From positions 29,337,501-29,401,500 of the forward strand of contig NC_086183.1 in assembly GCF_023053635.1 (NCBI RefSeq): a stretch of 64,000 nucleotides of DNA, in the 5' to 3' direction. This document shows, one piece after another, positions 45,512 to 56,364 of this stretch (positions are counted from its first letter, which is position 1; every line of letters starts with the position of its first letter). The notes under the pieces are model-generated. The model made no database searches. It worked only from the letters and a program-made list of their open reading frames with translations, and was not told the DNA's origin. This DNA is from Elgaria multicarinata webbii (taxonomy: Eukaryota > Chordata > Lepidosauria > Squamata > Anguidae). The translations under genes were made by a program, and so were the position numbers.

Positions 45512-45566
<55 letters not shown>

Positions 45567-46027
45567 AGGAGTGTGGATGCTAGCAGCTAGCCTCTAAGCT
45601 TAATTAGCCTAACAAAGCAAGGCGGTTGCCTGTTAACTAAAGGGACTGTTTCCTGCCAGGCCTGACACACTTATACTTAACCCCTGGTTCAGGGAGGTTC
45701 TTTTGAGTTGAAACTTCTGGCAAGTGGCTACCCTAGCAGAATGCCTCTTAACTCCGCCTGCTTGTCCCTGTGGTGGACTCTGGGATCTGTCAACTCCGAA
45801 GGTCCCGTCCCCTCTGACGGAGACTGAGTTCCCAGCGAGGAGAGGGAGAGTGACCTCTGAGCCTGGGCATCCTGTCCAATAAGCTCCTGCGAAGATTCAT
45901 CCTTGACTCTGGGAGAATCTTGGAGAATTTTCTCCCATCCTTCCTCTCTTGGCTGGTCTGCTTCTTCTTCTTCAGGCTCCAGTCCGATTCAGGATACACA
46001 CCAGGGAGACTGGGTCTGATCCTGACA
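45437..46027 (-). mobile_element. solitary LTR fossil with internal (CA)n
   Basis: The minus strand starts TGTCAGGATCAGACCC at 46,027 and ends ...ggaatcacaaca at 45,437, with TG...CA ends. The 5-mers gcaat (45,432-45,436) and gtaat (46,028-46,032) may be the target duplication. A (CA)n tract (about 45,514-45,563) has grown where the related 10.9-kb LTR has none. No internal region is present, so it is a solo LTR; ERV versus Gypsy is not decided. Confidence 0.75.
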
Positions 46028-46335
46028 GTAATCAACTTCTCCACCAAAATGGGTTATTGTGCTTAGCTTTTCGCTCCTATAATGTACAGCAGCTGGGAGT
46101 TCCACAGCGTAATTATCCAAGTTGTGTTTAAATGCTCTCTGTGATTATTATTTTTCTAAGTGCTATCATCCTGCATGAGACAGTTCCTCTGCAATGACCT
46201 TTGGGCCTAGGAGGTGGTAGTGGTGGATCCACCATTGAAGATAAATTAACTGGCCTTTTCTTTTCTTTTTTCTTTGCCTTTTAATAAAGGAACTCTCTAA
46301 GGAGGCTGGGTAGTATAATTAGTGTGTTTGGTTGA

Positions 46336-47248
46336 GCTTAGCCATAAGAACATCAGAAGTGCCCTGATGCTGGATCAGACCAAGGGTCCATCTAGCCCAG
46401 CACTCTGCTCACACAGTGGCCAACCAGCCATCAGCCAGGGATGAACAAATATTTAAAAGGTTGTCACACAGAGGAGGGCCAGGATCTCTTCTCGATCCTC
46501 CCAGAGTGCAGGACACGGAATAACGGGCTCAAGTTAAAGGAAACCAGATTCCAGCTGGACATCAGGAAAAACTTCCTGACTGTTAGAGCAGTACAACAAT
46601 GGAATCAGTTACCTAGGGAGGTTGTGGGCTCTCCCACACTAGAGGCCTTCAAGAGGCAGCTGGACAAGCATCTGTCAGGGATGCTTTAGGGTGGATTCCT
46701 GCATTGAGCAGGGGGTTGGACTCGATGGCCTTGTAGGCCCCTTCCAACTCTGCTATTCTATGATTCTAAGATTCTAAGGACATGATGCAACAGCACCCTC
46801 TCACCCATGTTCCCCAGCAACTGGTGCACCCAGGCTTACTGCCTCGAATACTGGAGATAGCACACAACCATCAGGGCTGGTAGCCATTGATAGCCTTTGC
46901 CTCCAGGAATTTATCCAACCCCCTTCTGAAGCCATCCAGATTGGTGGTCATCGCTACATCTTGTGGTAGTGAGTTCCATAATTTAACTATGTGCTCTGTG
47001 AAGAAGTACTTTCTTTTATTTGTCCTGGATCTCTCACCAGTTTCATGCGATGAGCACAGGTTCTAGTATTTTGAGAGAGAGGGAGAATATCTCCCTGTCC
47101 ATATTCTCCAAGCCATGCATAATTTTGTACAACTCTATTATATCTCCCCCCAGTCTCCTTTTTTCCAAGCTAAACAATCCCAGTTGATGTAACTTTCCCT
47201 CATAGGGAAGATGCTCCAGCCCCTTAATCATTTTAGTTGCTCTTTTCT
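46336..47248 (-). mobile_element. CR1 LINE 3' end, second subfamily, split by another CR1
   Basis: Left end cataagaacatcagaagtgc, resuming at about 46,777 with ggacatgatgcaacagcacc, then ORF2 remnant [20 protein letters not shown] and [20 protein letters not shown] (47,252-47,043). Confidence 0.92.
46443..46776 (+). mobile_element. CR1 LINE 3' end inserted in opposite orientation
   Basis: Frame [20 protein letters not shown] ... VVGSPTLEAFKRQLDKHLSG, then the ggttggactcgatggccttg 3' UTR and attctatgattctaagattct end. Confidence 0.95.
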
Positions 47249-48160
47249 GCACATTTGTTCATTTCATTTCATTTCTATACTGCCCAATAGTCAAAGCCAT
47301 AATGGTCTCACCTGCTGCCTCATTTTTATCCAGAAGCCATGGGACTGGTTAAATAACACACACACACATACAGCCATGAATGTAATTAGTTTTCGTAACC
47401 CCACAGGGGTTAACAGCCATGTTAAGCTTCCTTTGACTAAACTGAGAATCAAATAGGAAACAGGAAATAAAACAGCAAAGTAAGATGTGATTTAAAGGAA
47501 CAAGACCACGCAGATCACTTTGGAAGCCTGGAAAATGCGGAGTGATGTTCTTCCAGTGATCATTTATTCAGCAATGTTTCCTTAACAATGTCACTAGTAA
47601 TTAAGCAGGTAAACTTTGCAAGAGCAGAGCTGCTAGAGATGAAACCAGTCCATTTTTCTGTCAGTACCTATATATATTTTCCCTCTTTGGGCAAATAACT
47701 TGATTTGGGTGAGGGAACTTTTATCCCCTACTTTCCCCAGAGCTGCGGCCTTGACAAAATTGTCTCTGACGCCCTGTCCCGTCCCGTCCCCCCACACACA
47801 CACATATGCAGTTACAATCTATCTGACTAGATTTATTTATAGGCCACGTTTAAGGATGGAATCCTCTCAAGACAGTGTACAAGATAAAATAAAACACACA
47901 AAGCTGACAGAATAAAGAGCAATTGGAACATAATTCAATAAAATTCAATACCCTGTTCCTGTTTGGTGCATTCTCTTCCCCTTCTTATTGTTTTATTATG
48001 ATTCTATTAGAATGTAAGCCTATGCAGCAGGGTTTTGCTATTTTATTGTTTTACTCTGTACAGCACCGTGTACACTGATGGTGCTATATAAATAAATAAT
48101 AAATAATAATTCAACTTTAAAACAATAGGCAATCCAAGTATGTGTTCTCCTGCTGTCAGT
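47249..48160. other. no gene; LINE tails
   Basis: A bare L2 tail at about 47,255-47,305 (minus). About 47,960-48,112 holds an L2-like end (ctgtacagcaccgtgtacac, gctatataaataaataa). The rest is anonymous. Confidence 0.55.
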
Positions 48161-48195
48161 TTATGAAATGCAGTATTTTTTTCCCCTCTCCTCAG

Positions 48196-48351
48196 ATATC
48201 CTGTCAGAAGAGGACATTTATTGCTCGTGCCTCTCCAAGACACTGTGTCACACGTCCACACCAGTCACCGTGGGTTTCTACTCACCCTGTGGAACCCGCC
48301 TCAACTCATTACTTGACCAGATAGCAGGTTGGTTGCAAAGGAATCTACAGG
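48196..48351 (+). CDS. NKPD1: NKPD1 penultimate coding exon (KAP P-loop domain, N-terminal part)
   Basis: This exon encodes 51 full codons, starting ILSEEDIYCSC and containing TPVTVGFYSPCGTRL. I recognise this as the Walker-A-position segment of NKPD1 (NTPase KAP family P-loop domain-containing protein 1). A pyrimidine tract ending ctcctcag lies immediately before 48,196, and a gtgagc donor follows 48,351. The exon starts with two bases of a split codon and ends with one base, so both introns are phase 1. This fits the next exon, which begins with two bases at 49,065. An in-frame ATG at 48,168 lies upstream of the acceptor and is not taken as a start. The canonical GxxxxGK[ST] is not kept: the segment reads GFYSPCGTR, with no lysine. 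From memory the human protein is likewise degenerate here. Upstream exons of the gene were not found in the window. Confidence 0.9.
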
Positions 48352-48468
48352 GTGAGCGGGAAGAATCAGAATGGTTGCAGATCTCTTTTCAGGAGTATTG
48401 GGGTGGCGACTAGGACCTCCAATTCAACATTTGGATGACAATGTATTTTAATAACATTTTCCCCGAAT

Positions 48469-48563
48469 CAGTGGAGGCTGGTGGCTCTGATATCAATGGG
48501 GTGGTAAAACCACTCTGGGTTTCAGTCAGAACCAGTCAGAATGCTAACTGAGCTACCCCAGGT
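48469..48563. mobile_element. hAT-type MITE (cagtgg family), right part lost or displaced
   Basis: cagtggaggctggtggctc, then ctctgggtttcagtcagaac and gctaactgagctacccca. The SINE at 48,576 follows. Confidence 0.8.
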
Positions 48564-48575
48564 GCTTCATAGAAT

Positions 48576-48884
48576 GGAAAAGGAAAGGAAAGGAACCTCT
48601 CGTGCAAGCACTGAGTCATTACTGACTCTTGGAGGGACGCCAGCTTTCGCTGACGTTTTCTTGGCAGGCCTCATAGCGGGGTGGTTTGCCGTTGCCTTCC
48701 CCGGCCGTGATTACCTTTCCCCCAGCTAGCTGGGTACTCATTTTACCGACCTCGGGAGGATGGAAGGCTGAGTCGACCCGAGCCGGCTGCCTGAAACCAG
48801 CTTCCGCTGGGATCGAACTCAGGCCGTGGGGAGAGTTTCAGCTGCAGAAACTGCTGCTTTACCGCTCTGCGCCACACGAGGCTC
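48576..48884 (-). mobile_element. family-A tRNA-SINE, full length, 12-bp TSD
   Basis: Flanked by gcttcatagaat at 48,564-48,575 and 48,885-48,896. Minus-strand A-box tggcgcagagcgg and B-box gagttcgatccc are intact. It lies inside the NKPD1 intron, antisense to the gene. Confidence 0.95.
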
Positions 48885-49064
48885 GCTTCATAGAATACAT
48901 CACACACACACACAAAATAAAAATAAAGTGAAGTCGTGCCAACAAGGGATTGGGACACTTCAAGACTGAGGTAAAAGGGTCCTAAATCCCTATCTGTTTG
49001 TTTTATTATTCTTTTGAGAAGTTGGCAGAGAGGTTGCTGATGCTTTTTTGATCTACTTCTGTAG

Positions 49065-50722
49065 GATGCATGCACAAGGAATCCATCCGAAGAGAAGAAA
49101 AAGAGTACAAGAAGACCCGCGAAAAGCCCCGCCTACCAGAAGGTGTGAACTACCTCACCCTCTTGTGGTACCTGATCTTCTACGAACCGGTCATCACTGA
49201 GGTCCACCTCAGGAGAAAGAACATCGATTTCATCTTCATGAGGTTCAGCGCCTGGCAATATGCCGGCAGTGACAAGCTGTGGGCGGGTCTGGTCACCACC
49301 CTGTGTGATCACATCCGCCAAAAGTTTGGGCCTCTCGCTCTGAGCTTCTACCACGTGGTGGGGAGCAGGCCGCGCTTTGCCTCCGGGTTCAGCCAAAAAG
49401 AGTGGAGAGTCAAAAAGAAAGTCGGTTGGACGGCTGGAGGTCTTGTGCTTGCCCTGTTGGCTGGCGTGGGCCTAGTCTCAAGCACGCTCTTCGTGCCGGG
49501 GATCAGGGATGGCAGTGCCTTGCAAATCATTGGCGCCACCATCGCCGCTACTTCCGGCTCAGGGGCCCTATTGTCCCTTGCCCCGGTGATCAAGCACCTG
49601 ATTATCAGCGAGAAGAAAAGAATTGAGAGCCTGACCAGCAACCAGAAGTTTACCAGCCACCTTGGCTTCATGAGCACGGTGAAGCACGAGATTGAAACCC
49701 TCACCAACTTTGTGTATTACATGGAGATCTTTGAGCGGCGGCGATTGAGGATCGTCTTCGAGATCACCAGTTTGGACATGTGCTACCCGGAAAGGGTGGT
49801 CGGGGTTCTGAACGCCATGAACACGTTGCTATCGGACACCAACGCCCCGTTCATCTTCATCCTGGTGGTGGACCCTTGCGTCATCGCCTCTTGCTTAGAG
49901 CAAGCCAGCGTCATGAAGGGGATGGCCGACAACGGCTATCTCTACCTCAATCGCTCCGTGACGTTGCCTTTCTCCATCCCAGCAATCGGCATCAGGTCGA
50001 AGATACGGTTTCTGCACGAGGCCTTCCAGTCTCGGGAAGACCTGATGTACCGGATCATCACAAAAAACATGGAACAGGTAACCAGGAAGTCCAAAGGGAA
50101 AGACGCAGCCTTGACAGACATGGAAAACTCGATGGAAGTAGACCAGCATCAAATTGACGCTCAGGCCGTACAGTACATCCACGAGGCTTTCCACTGCTTG
50201 CACGACGAGTTCGACTGCCTTTACAGGTACGTCCCGGACAGCATTGTCCAAATGAAGAGGATTGTCAACACCATTCCCATTACCATCCGGCTCATGACCC
50301 AGCAGCATTTGCTCCGGCACACCATCTGTCCCCGGTCGGTGGCAGGCTGGGTGATCTTGGCCAACCAATGGCCGTGCCGTTTGAGCTGGATTCTGCAGTG
50401 CATGGAAGACAGGCTGCAGAGCCGCCCAACCCAGGACTATGAGAAGGAGCCGATGTGGCACATCTTCACGGAGAATTGCAAGGACCTCTATTCCAACCAC
50501 AAGGAGCTCCAGAACATCATGGCTTTGGACGGCGACCCGGAACTCTTCGCGAAGTTCTTGGCGTACGACTTCCCTTTCACAGTGCAGGAAGGGGAGAAGT
50601 ACCTGAAGTATACGGTCAACTTGGACCACTCCATAAGGTGTCGGATGGGGCAGCTGCGGTCGCTAGCTTCCTTGGAGAAGGACTACAGCAAAGAGGAAAC
50701 TGGTACAGGCAGAATGGTTTAA
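49065..50722 (+). CDS. NKPD1: NKPD1 terminal coding exon
   Basis: This is a long uninterrupted exon after a ctgtag acceptor (49,061-49,064), ending in TAA at 50,720-50,722. Counting from the internal Met at 49,070, residues 59-71 (FSAWQYAGSDKLW) match the KAP-family aromatic motif. Two hydrophobic stretches at about 117-142 and 149-178 are predicted membrane segments, as in other KAP NTPases. Residues 227-238 (RIVFEITSLDMC) occupy the Walker B position, and FIFILVVDP (261-269) is the next core strand. The central part (YPERVVGVLNAMNTLLSD, DNGYLYLNRSVTLPFS) and the end (DGDPELFAKFLAYDFPFTV, NLDHSIRCRMG) align closely with my memory of human NKPD1. The tail after NLDHSIRCRMG is much shorter than in human. 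Function is poorly known; a membrane-anchored NTPase-like role is inferred from the family only. Confidence 0.95.
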
Positions 50723-51300
50723 CGACATGGATTTCAAGATGTATTCCAGGAAAACCTATTGGGCTTTGTCAGAAACCTAGCTGTGGTGATATAACGTCAG
50801 TAACGGTAGGCAAGTTGTTTTGCACAGCACAGCAACGGAGAGGCCCTGAAGGCATAGCCACTGCCACTGTGAACTGAGTATGCGCTCTAGAATGCGCCCC
50901 AGAACCCTCTGGGGTGTGTGTGTGGAATTAACGTGGGAAGGGTTTCCTGGAGCCTGGGGGGAAAAGTTTGAAAACCACTTCGTTCAGATGAGGGGCACGC
51001 AGCAATTTTCACCAAAAGTCCAAGTCAAGTTCATTGTGCAACCAGCCATTATACAGTTTCACATAGATGTGTCACATTCATTCATTCATTCATTCATTCC
51101 CTTGGCCTTTGTGCGCAAGAGCAGGGCCAGCACAAGAAATTTAGCAGTTCTAAAAGTTACATATTTATTAAAACCATTCTATAAAAAACACAGCTTTTCG
51201 AGGGATGATCTTCCCTTCATCCGAACTATCAAAGGAAGGATATACATTTTCCTAATGTCTGAACAGACTTTGCATTCTAAAATAAAATGAGTGCACCAAA
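50723..51300 (+). other. probable NKPD1 3' UTR with poly(A) signal
   Basis: After the stop codon there is repeat-poor sequence with a short (catt)n run near 51,078. An AATAAA hexamer lies at 51,281-51,286, followed by A-rich and then GT-rich sequence, which is the usual layout of a cleavage site. The end is inferred from the hexamer only. Confidence 0.5.
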
Positions 51301-51468
51301 AAAACCCAAAAAAACTTTGGGCATCCTGGTGTGTGATGCTAAATGGTACATTTGAACTTTTTTGTGTGGAATGTATGAACGCTGTGAATATATGGGGTGG
51401 GGGGAGACTCTGGAAGAGAAGTCAGCTGCACAGTGGAGCCAATGTATGTTTTGTGTTAGGAGCGGAGG
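51301..51468. other. spacer beyond NKPD1
   Basis: Anonymous. Confidence 0.4.
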
Positions 51469-51638
51469 CAGTGGTGACTCCGATGTCAATGAGGCGGAGA
51501 GTCCGCTCCGGGTTTCAGTCAGAGCTCTAAAGGAGTTATCCGAATGGTGGAAGCTCCTTGGGTAACTCCTTTAGAGCTCTGACTGAAACCCGGAGCGGAT
51601 TCACAACCCCCTGACATTGGAATGACCAGCCTTCACTG
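51469..51638. mobile_element. hAT-type MITE (cagtgg family), strong palindrome
   Basis: gagtccgctccgggtttcag / ctgaaacccggagcggattc form near-perfect inner arms. Ends cagtggtgactcc and accagccttcactg. Flanks agcggagg / agctgatg match at 6 of 8. Confidence 0.88.
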
Positions 51639-51995
51639 AGCTGATGGGATTTATTTCGGAAGAAAGCAAGAGAGAAGCCCGGGGGGGGGGGCACATAGGT
51701 GAAGGAGTACTAATAATGTGTGGCAGCTGGAGAAGGACCATGAATCATCCACAAATGAAGAAAAAGCACAGAATGTGATCCTAGATCCTGACACCTTACC
51801 AGCTTTTATTTGTTTTTTCAAAGCCAAGTTTCTAGTTCTTATGACTGAAAAGCTGTGCTTGTAAGTGTGGGGATAATATTGATCAAACTCTCAGGAAGCC
51901 GAGGGTTGTCCAAATAAAAAATTTAACGGTTGAGGGGGCCGGGGCCTCAGTGTCCCGTGCGGCTCTTTGCCCCTTCTTGTGAGTAAGCAGCAGTT

Positions 51996-52298
51996 GGAAA
52001 GAAAGGAACCTCTCGTGCAAGCACTGAGTCATTACTGACTCTTGAAGGGACGCCAGCTTTCGCTGACGTTTTCTTGGCAGGCCTTATAGCGGGGTGGTTT
52101 GCTGTTGCCTTCCCCGGCCGTTATTCCCTTTCCCCCAGCTAACTTGGTACTCATTTTACCGACCTCAGGAGGATGGAAGGCTGAGTCGACCCAAGCCGGC
52201 TGCCTGAAACCAGCTTCCGCTGGGATCGAACTCAGGCCGTGGAGAGAGTTTCAGCTGCAGAAACTGCTGCTTTACTGCTCTGCGCCACACGAGGCTCT
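51996..52298 (-). mobile_element. family-A tRNA-SINE, full length, 12-bp TSD
   Basis: Flanked by taagcagcagtt at 51,984-51,995 and 52,299-52,310. Confidence 0.95.
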
Positions 52299-52310
52299 TA
52301 AGCAGCAGTT

Positions 52311-53685
52311 AGGGACAGTCTAAGCCCATTTCTGAACCATGTAACTTTTGCAAGTGTTACTTACTCATAAATCCATTCTGTCCTGTTTCCGTTGTAATCT
52401 GCGATTAAAAAAAAAAAAAAAAGCCTGCACAAAAAACCCACATTTGGATACATCTTCAGCTATGCATTTCTAGATTTTTTCTCTCTCTCCAGAGATGCCT
52501 TTTTAAATGTATTTTTGAACTGAGAACTGTTTCAGAACCAAGTTCTGGTCTGCATTGTAGTCCAAGAGTTGTGGATCAGGCCAGCCACACTGGAATCAAA
52601 TTTCTCCAGCACCCTTAGCAGCAGAATAAATTATGGGAAAATCAACATATTTGCATATAATTTATACAGGTTGCAGAATCTGTGTTGCTGGACTGCAGAA
52701 TTTTAGTTAAAAAAAACCCTAAAATAATAACACAGCCCTAGGTTTGCATATTCAAAACTAAAAGCAATTGCTTTCAACTCAATTCATAAGTTAAAGTACA
52801 TTTTTCTGGAAGGCCATAAATGTGTGAATGAGGCTGCAATTCTATCCATTTCCTAGAGTCAGCCTCATTGAACTCAATGGGACTTACATCTGAGTAGATG
52901 CCTAGCATTTCTCTGTGAGTCTGTGGGTTAACGCTCTCCTCTACAACAGATGGAAAGTTAAGTTCTCATGCCACAAGAGGGATTAAGAGCTTCAGAGGGA
53001 AAGCCTCCAATTCAAATTTTACCTAATTCAGTAGCCAAAGCGGCTCCTGCCTTCCTTTCCCTCTGCAATACTGCAACAATACTGATCTGTTAGAATTACT
53101 GTGACAATATAAATAAAGCACTATTAACAATGTAAAACACCCGAAGCAATGTGATTGTGTCCTTAGCATCTTTGACCCTTTTAAAGGATCACTGGAAGTG
53201 AATAAAGTGATGTCATTTTTTAAAATATGTATTTATAAATGTACAGCCTGAGAAGAAAATTTAAGAGTGTGACAGCGAGTACCCCATGGAATTTGGTGGG
53301 AGCCACAGAGAGCTAATCCAGGCCCATCTGCATGAGAGCTCCGCCCAAAATCTTGTTTTATGGATCATGTGGCTAGAATGTGACAGAAAGCGGCCAGAGA
53401 TATATGTGCAATATATATGAAATAGTTAATATATGTGCGTGCAATAGCTGAGACTTCAGGAGCAGCATTTGAAACCCCAACACAAAGCGGCATTGTGTTC
53501 TTTGTTTACCGCTCCTTCTCAAGACCAAATAAAAGATGGTTCCAAATCGTGGCTGTTTCCCAGTGTGCCTTTCATTTGCTCGCATCTTCGCTCTGTGGGA
53601 AGAGGAGTTCTCTGAATGAAAAGGTCGTAGAGGGTGCTGCATTGAAGCAGAGTTTAAGAGTACTTCTTTACACAATGGCCAGCTT
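52311..53685. other. no gene seen
   Basis: About 52,830-52,908 contains the gaactcaatgggacttacat block of a common squamate MITE-like repeat. The rest is anonymous. Confidence 0.45.
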
Positions 53686-53689
53686 CACA

Positions 53690-54045
53690 CGTAACAAGCC
53701 ACGGTTTAATTAACCCATGGGAAATTAACCTATAATTTGGTTGCCAGACAACCAGGCAAACCATGGGTTGTTTCTTAAGTTCCTGGGTTGTTTGGTTCCC
53801 ACCCCTTCCCTCTATCCCACATGCCTTTGCAGTACTATATTACTGACATGTAGAGTGGCAGGGTTTTTTTGAGCATTCTTGCCCTCTGCCTTGTAGCGTG
53901 GTGAAACAGCCCATGAACAACCCACAGTTCTGGGTCCACACATAGCAACAACCCAATGTTTCAAACAAACCACAGTTCACCACCAAACAACCATGGGTTG
54001 TCTTTGTGGGTTGTTCACAGTTTTCTCCCCATTCTCCCTAAGTAT
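53690..54045. mobile_element. foldback-type element rich in acaacccac/gtgggttgt
   Basis: accatgggttgtttcttaag, acaacccacagttctgggtc, ccatgggttgtctttgtggg and attctccctaagtatt recur at 55,560-55,805. Confidence 0.6.
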
Positions 54046-54067
54046 TCATCTGAAGGGGTTCAGGTTC

Positions 54068-54310
54068 ACTGCCAGGCATGTCTAGTAAAAGGATCAGGCA
54101 GTAAATGATGGGAAAAGGCCCCTTTCTGCCAGACATTCTGGAGAGACGATACCAGGGCAGACAAAACTGGGCTAGACAGACCAACAGCCTGACTTGGTGT
54201 AAAGTAGCTTCCTATGAACCAGGGGGTGGCATAGCTCAGGGGCAGAGCACCTGCTTTGCATGCCAAAGGCCCCGGGTTCAATGTCAGGCAGGTCCCATAA
54301 AAAGATGAGG
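54068..54310 (+). mobile_element. two tRNA-SINE parts in series (family B)
   Basis: 54,068-54,222 is a family-B body (gatcaggcagtaaatgatgg ... cctgacttggtgtaaagtag, cttcctatgaa). 54,229-54,310 is a fresh head: ggcatagctcaggggcagag (A-box), tttgcatgccaaaggcc, gggttcaatgt (B-box). Confidence 0.75.
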
Positions 54311-55555
54311 CAGGGGGATGCTGGGGGTTGTAGGACTTCTCTCCCCCCCCCCCGTCTAAACACACATAAGAGATACACCCTAAATCTCTTAGTCTTCAAA
54401 GAGACCTATGTTTTGATCTCCCTGGATGGTGATGGGTCCTAAGGTTCTCTCCACTAGCAAGGAAGCTGCTGCCACCCAGTGGAAGACTGAAGAACTGCTT
54501 CCCTTTTATAGCCACTGAGCTGAGAAGGGCGGTGGGTGCCTCCGGGATGCTCCGAAGCCGCTTCCTCAAAACCCTTGGAAAGGTAAGAGAAGAGTCGGAA
54601 TCTGAAAAGGAATTCCAGATGATGACTTGCTGTGATGAGAGTACTATCACTCAGCATTGGCATCAGCACCGTAAGGATGTTCATAGTATTCGGTGTACGT
54701 AGAATTTCACATATATTATCCCGGTGCCAGATGTGTAGGGGTGTGTGTGTGAAGGAGCCCACTGAAACATCTGGGATCAGAGGACGTCAAGAAGGTCGAC
54801 ATTTTCACTTAACCACAGCAAATAATTAGTTTGGAAACACAGAGGGCCACACGCAAATCCAGCCTCTGTCAGGAAAATCTTTATTTCAACCAAGCATAGT
54901 ATAAATTAACCTATTAAATGCATGAACACAAAAAAAGAATTTCCTAGGATTAAAAACAAACAAAAACAAAGTATAAATAAAGCAAAGGATCAGCTTTGCT
55001 AAATCATTAGAATGAAAACAATCAACTTATTTCCCCACCAGGCCCCGCCCACCCAACTCCCCAAGTGCTGGAACAGAAAGAAATGTTGACATCAGTTTTG
55101 GTCTAGATGGGAGAAAATTGGCAGTTGCCCCGAGACATTTTGGTACCCACAAAATGAGCCAACAGGGCAGCAAGAAAATAACTTTTTATTTTATATCCCC
55201 CTTACCCATTTAGGAACTCGAGGCAGCTTAAAAACACATTTGAACGAAGCTGTTTCAGCAAGTAGGAGCTTCAAGGGAACAGGTGTTTCCCCACCCCACC
55301 CTAGGGGTGTTTGTTTGACTGGACCTCGGCAGTGGTGCAATAAGCAAGCCCACCCAGGAATTGCTTGCCTCCTCCCCAGATTAAATCTAAGAGGCTATGG
55401 GAGTCTAGCTCCTGCCACCCGGTTCTTCCCACAGGGAAGCTTTAATTTGTCTTTCGGGCAGGGGTGCAGAACTTCAGACCCAGGGTCCAAATCCAGACCT
55501 CCCAGGTACCCAGAAGCCACACCCCCTTCTTCCGGTCCCACCCCCTTTCCCCCAT
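54311..55555. other. no gene seen
   Basis: Mostly anonymous. About 55,462 starts a hAT-like end (caggggtgcagaacttcag). The 55,240-55,800 open frame runs across repeats and shows no family pattern. Confidence 0.45.
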
Positions 55556-55559
55556 CACC

Positions 55560-55805
55560 ACTCCTTTGGTTACTAACTGGGTTTTGTGCAGTTTTCTCTC
55601 CATTCTCCTTAACTAGCAATCACTGGCAACAAGAGCTTTGTAGCCTGGTGAAACAACCCACAGTTCTGGGTTTGCATGTAACAACCACCCATGGTTTAAA
55701 CAACCCACAGTTCACAACCCAACAACGAACCATGGATTCTCTTTGTGGGTTGTTTGTAGTTTTCTCCCCATTCTCCCTAAGTATTAATCACCGACAGTAA
55801 GAGCT
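55560..55805. mobile_element. acaacccac foldback-type element, second copy
   Basis: Same ordered blocks as 53,690-54,045, ending gtattaatcaccgacagtaag. Confidence 0.6.
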
Positions 55806-56360
55806 TTAAGCTAAAATATGTGGATGATTTTTTGCATTTCCCCCCCCCCTTTGGCTCCGCCCACCACTGGAATGCAACCCCTGAGAGTGTCTCCAAAATG
55901 TAATTCAGACCTTAGGCTGAAAGAAGTTCTGCATTTCTGCTTTGGGAGAATCTCCACCGGCAGATGAGGGTCAGGAGACGACGTGACCGGTCTTGTTTTA
56001 AAGGCCAGACCCAAGTGGCAACCTGGACCCTCTTTTCAATGGGCTCATTTAAAGCAGCCAACCAGAGAGGAACAATTAAGAAGGGGGAGGCAGACAGAGG
56101 CAGCTGCTCCTACAGACACAACGAATATATGCTGGAAGCACAGGAGAGTGTGGAAACCCCGCACGAAAGGTCAGATTGGAGGGGCTTAAGATCTCTTGGG
56201 AAAGAAATGGCCAGAAGTCATCGGACCCTGCCTTCTGCTCCACCGAAGGGCCTCTTTGAACCACTGGGTACCGGAGGCAAGCAAGCCTGTTCCCACCAAG
56301 CGAACGCACCAAGGCGGCAGCTTGAGGCACTGCCCTGCCATGGCATGAGTTGCTTGTTCA
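55806..56360. other. no gene seen
   Basis: Anonymous. A 147-codon frame at 55,964-56,407 continues into SINE DNA and is not supported. Confidence 0.4.
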
Positions 56361-56364
56361 GGGA

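Larger units (their letters stand above)
48352..49064 (+). other. NKPD1 intron (phase 1), with hAT MITE and SINE inserted
   Basis: The intron runs gtgagc...ctgtag between the two NKPD1 exons. It holds a truncated hAT-like MITE from 48,469 and a full tRNA-derived SINE at 48,576-48,884, so most of its length is mobile DNA. Confidence 0.85.

Noticed and set aside
49133-50629. Long opposite-strand open frames over the NKPD1 exon (up to 244 codons)
   Set aside because: They are shadows of the GC-rich coding exon; no family pattern.
54229-54300. A functional tRNA gene (A- and B-box present)
   Set aside because: The context is a SINE head followed by SINE-like DNA. I could not fold a full cloverleaf by eye, and the same head recurs in other SINE copies.
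55240-55800. 186-codon + strand frame
   Set aside because: It crosses repeat sequence shared with 53.7-54.0 kb and has no recognisable protein features.
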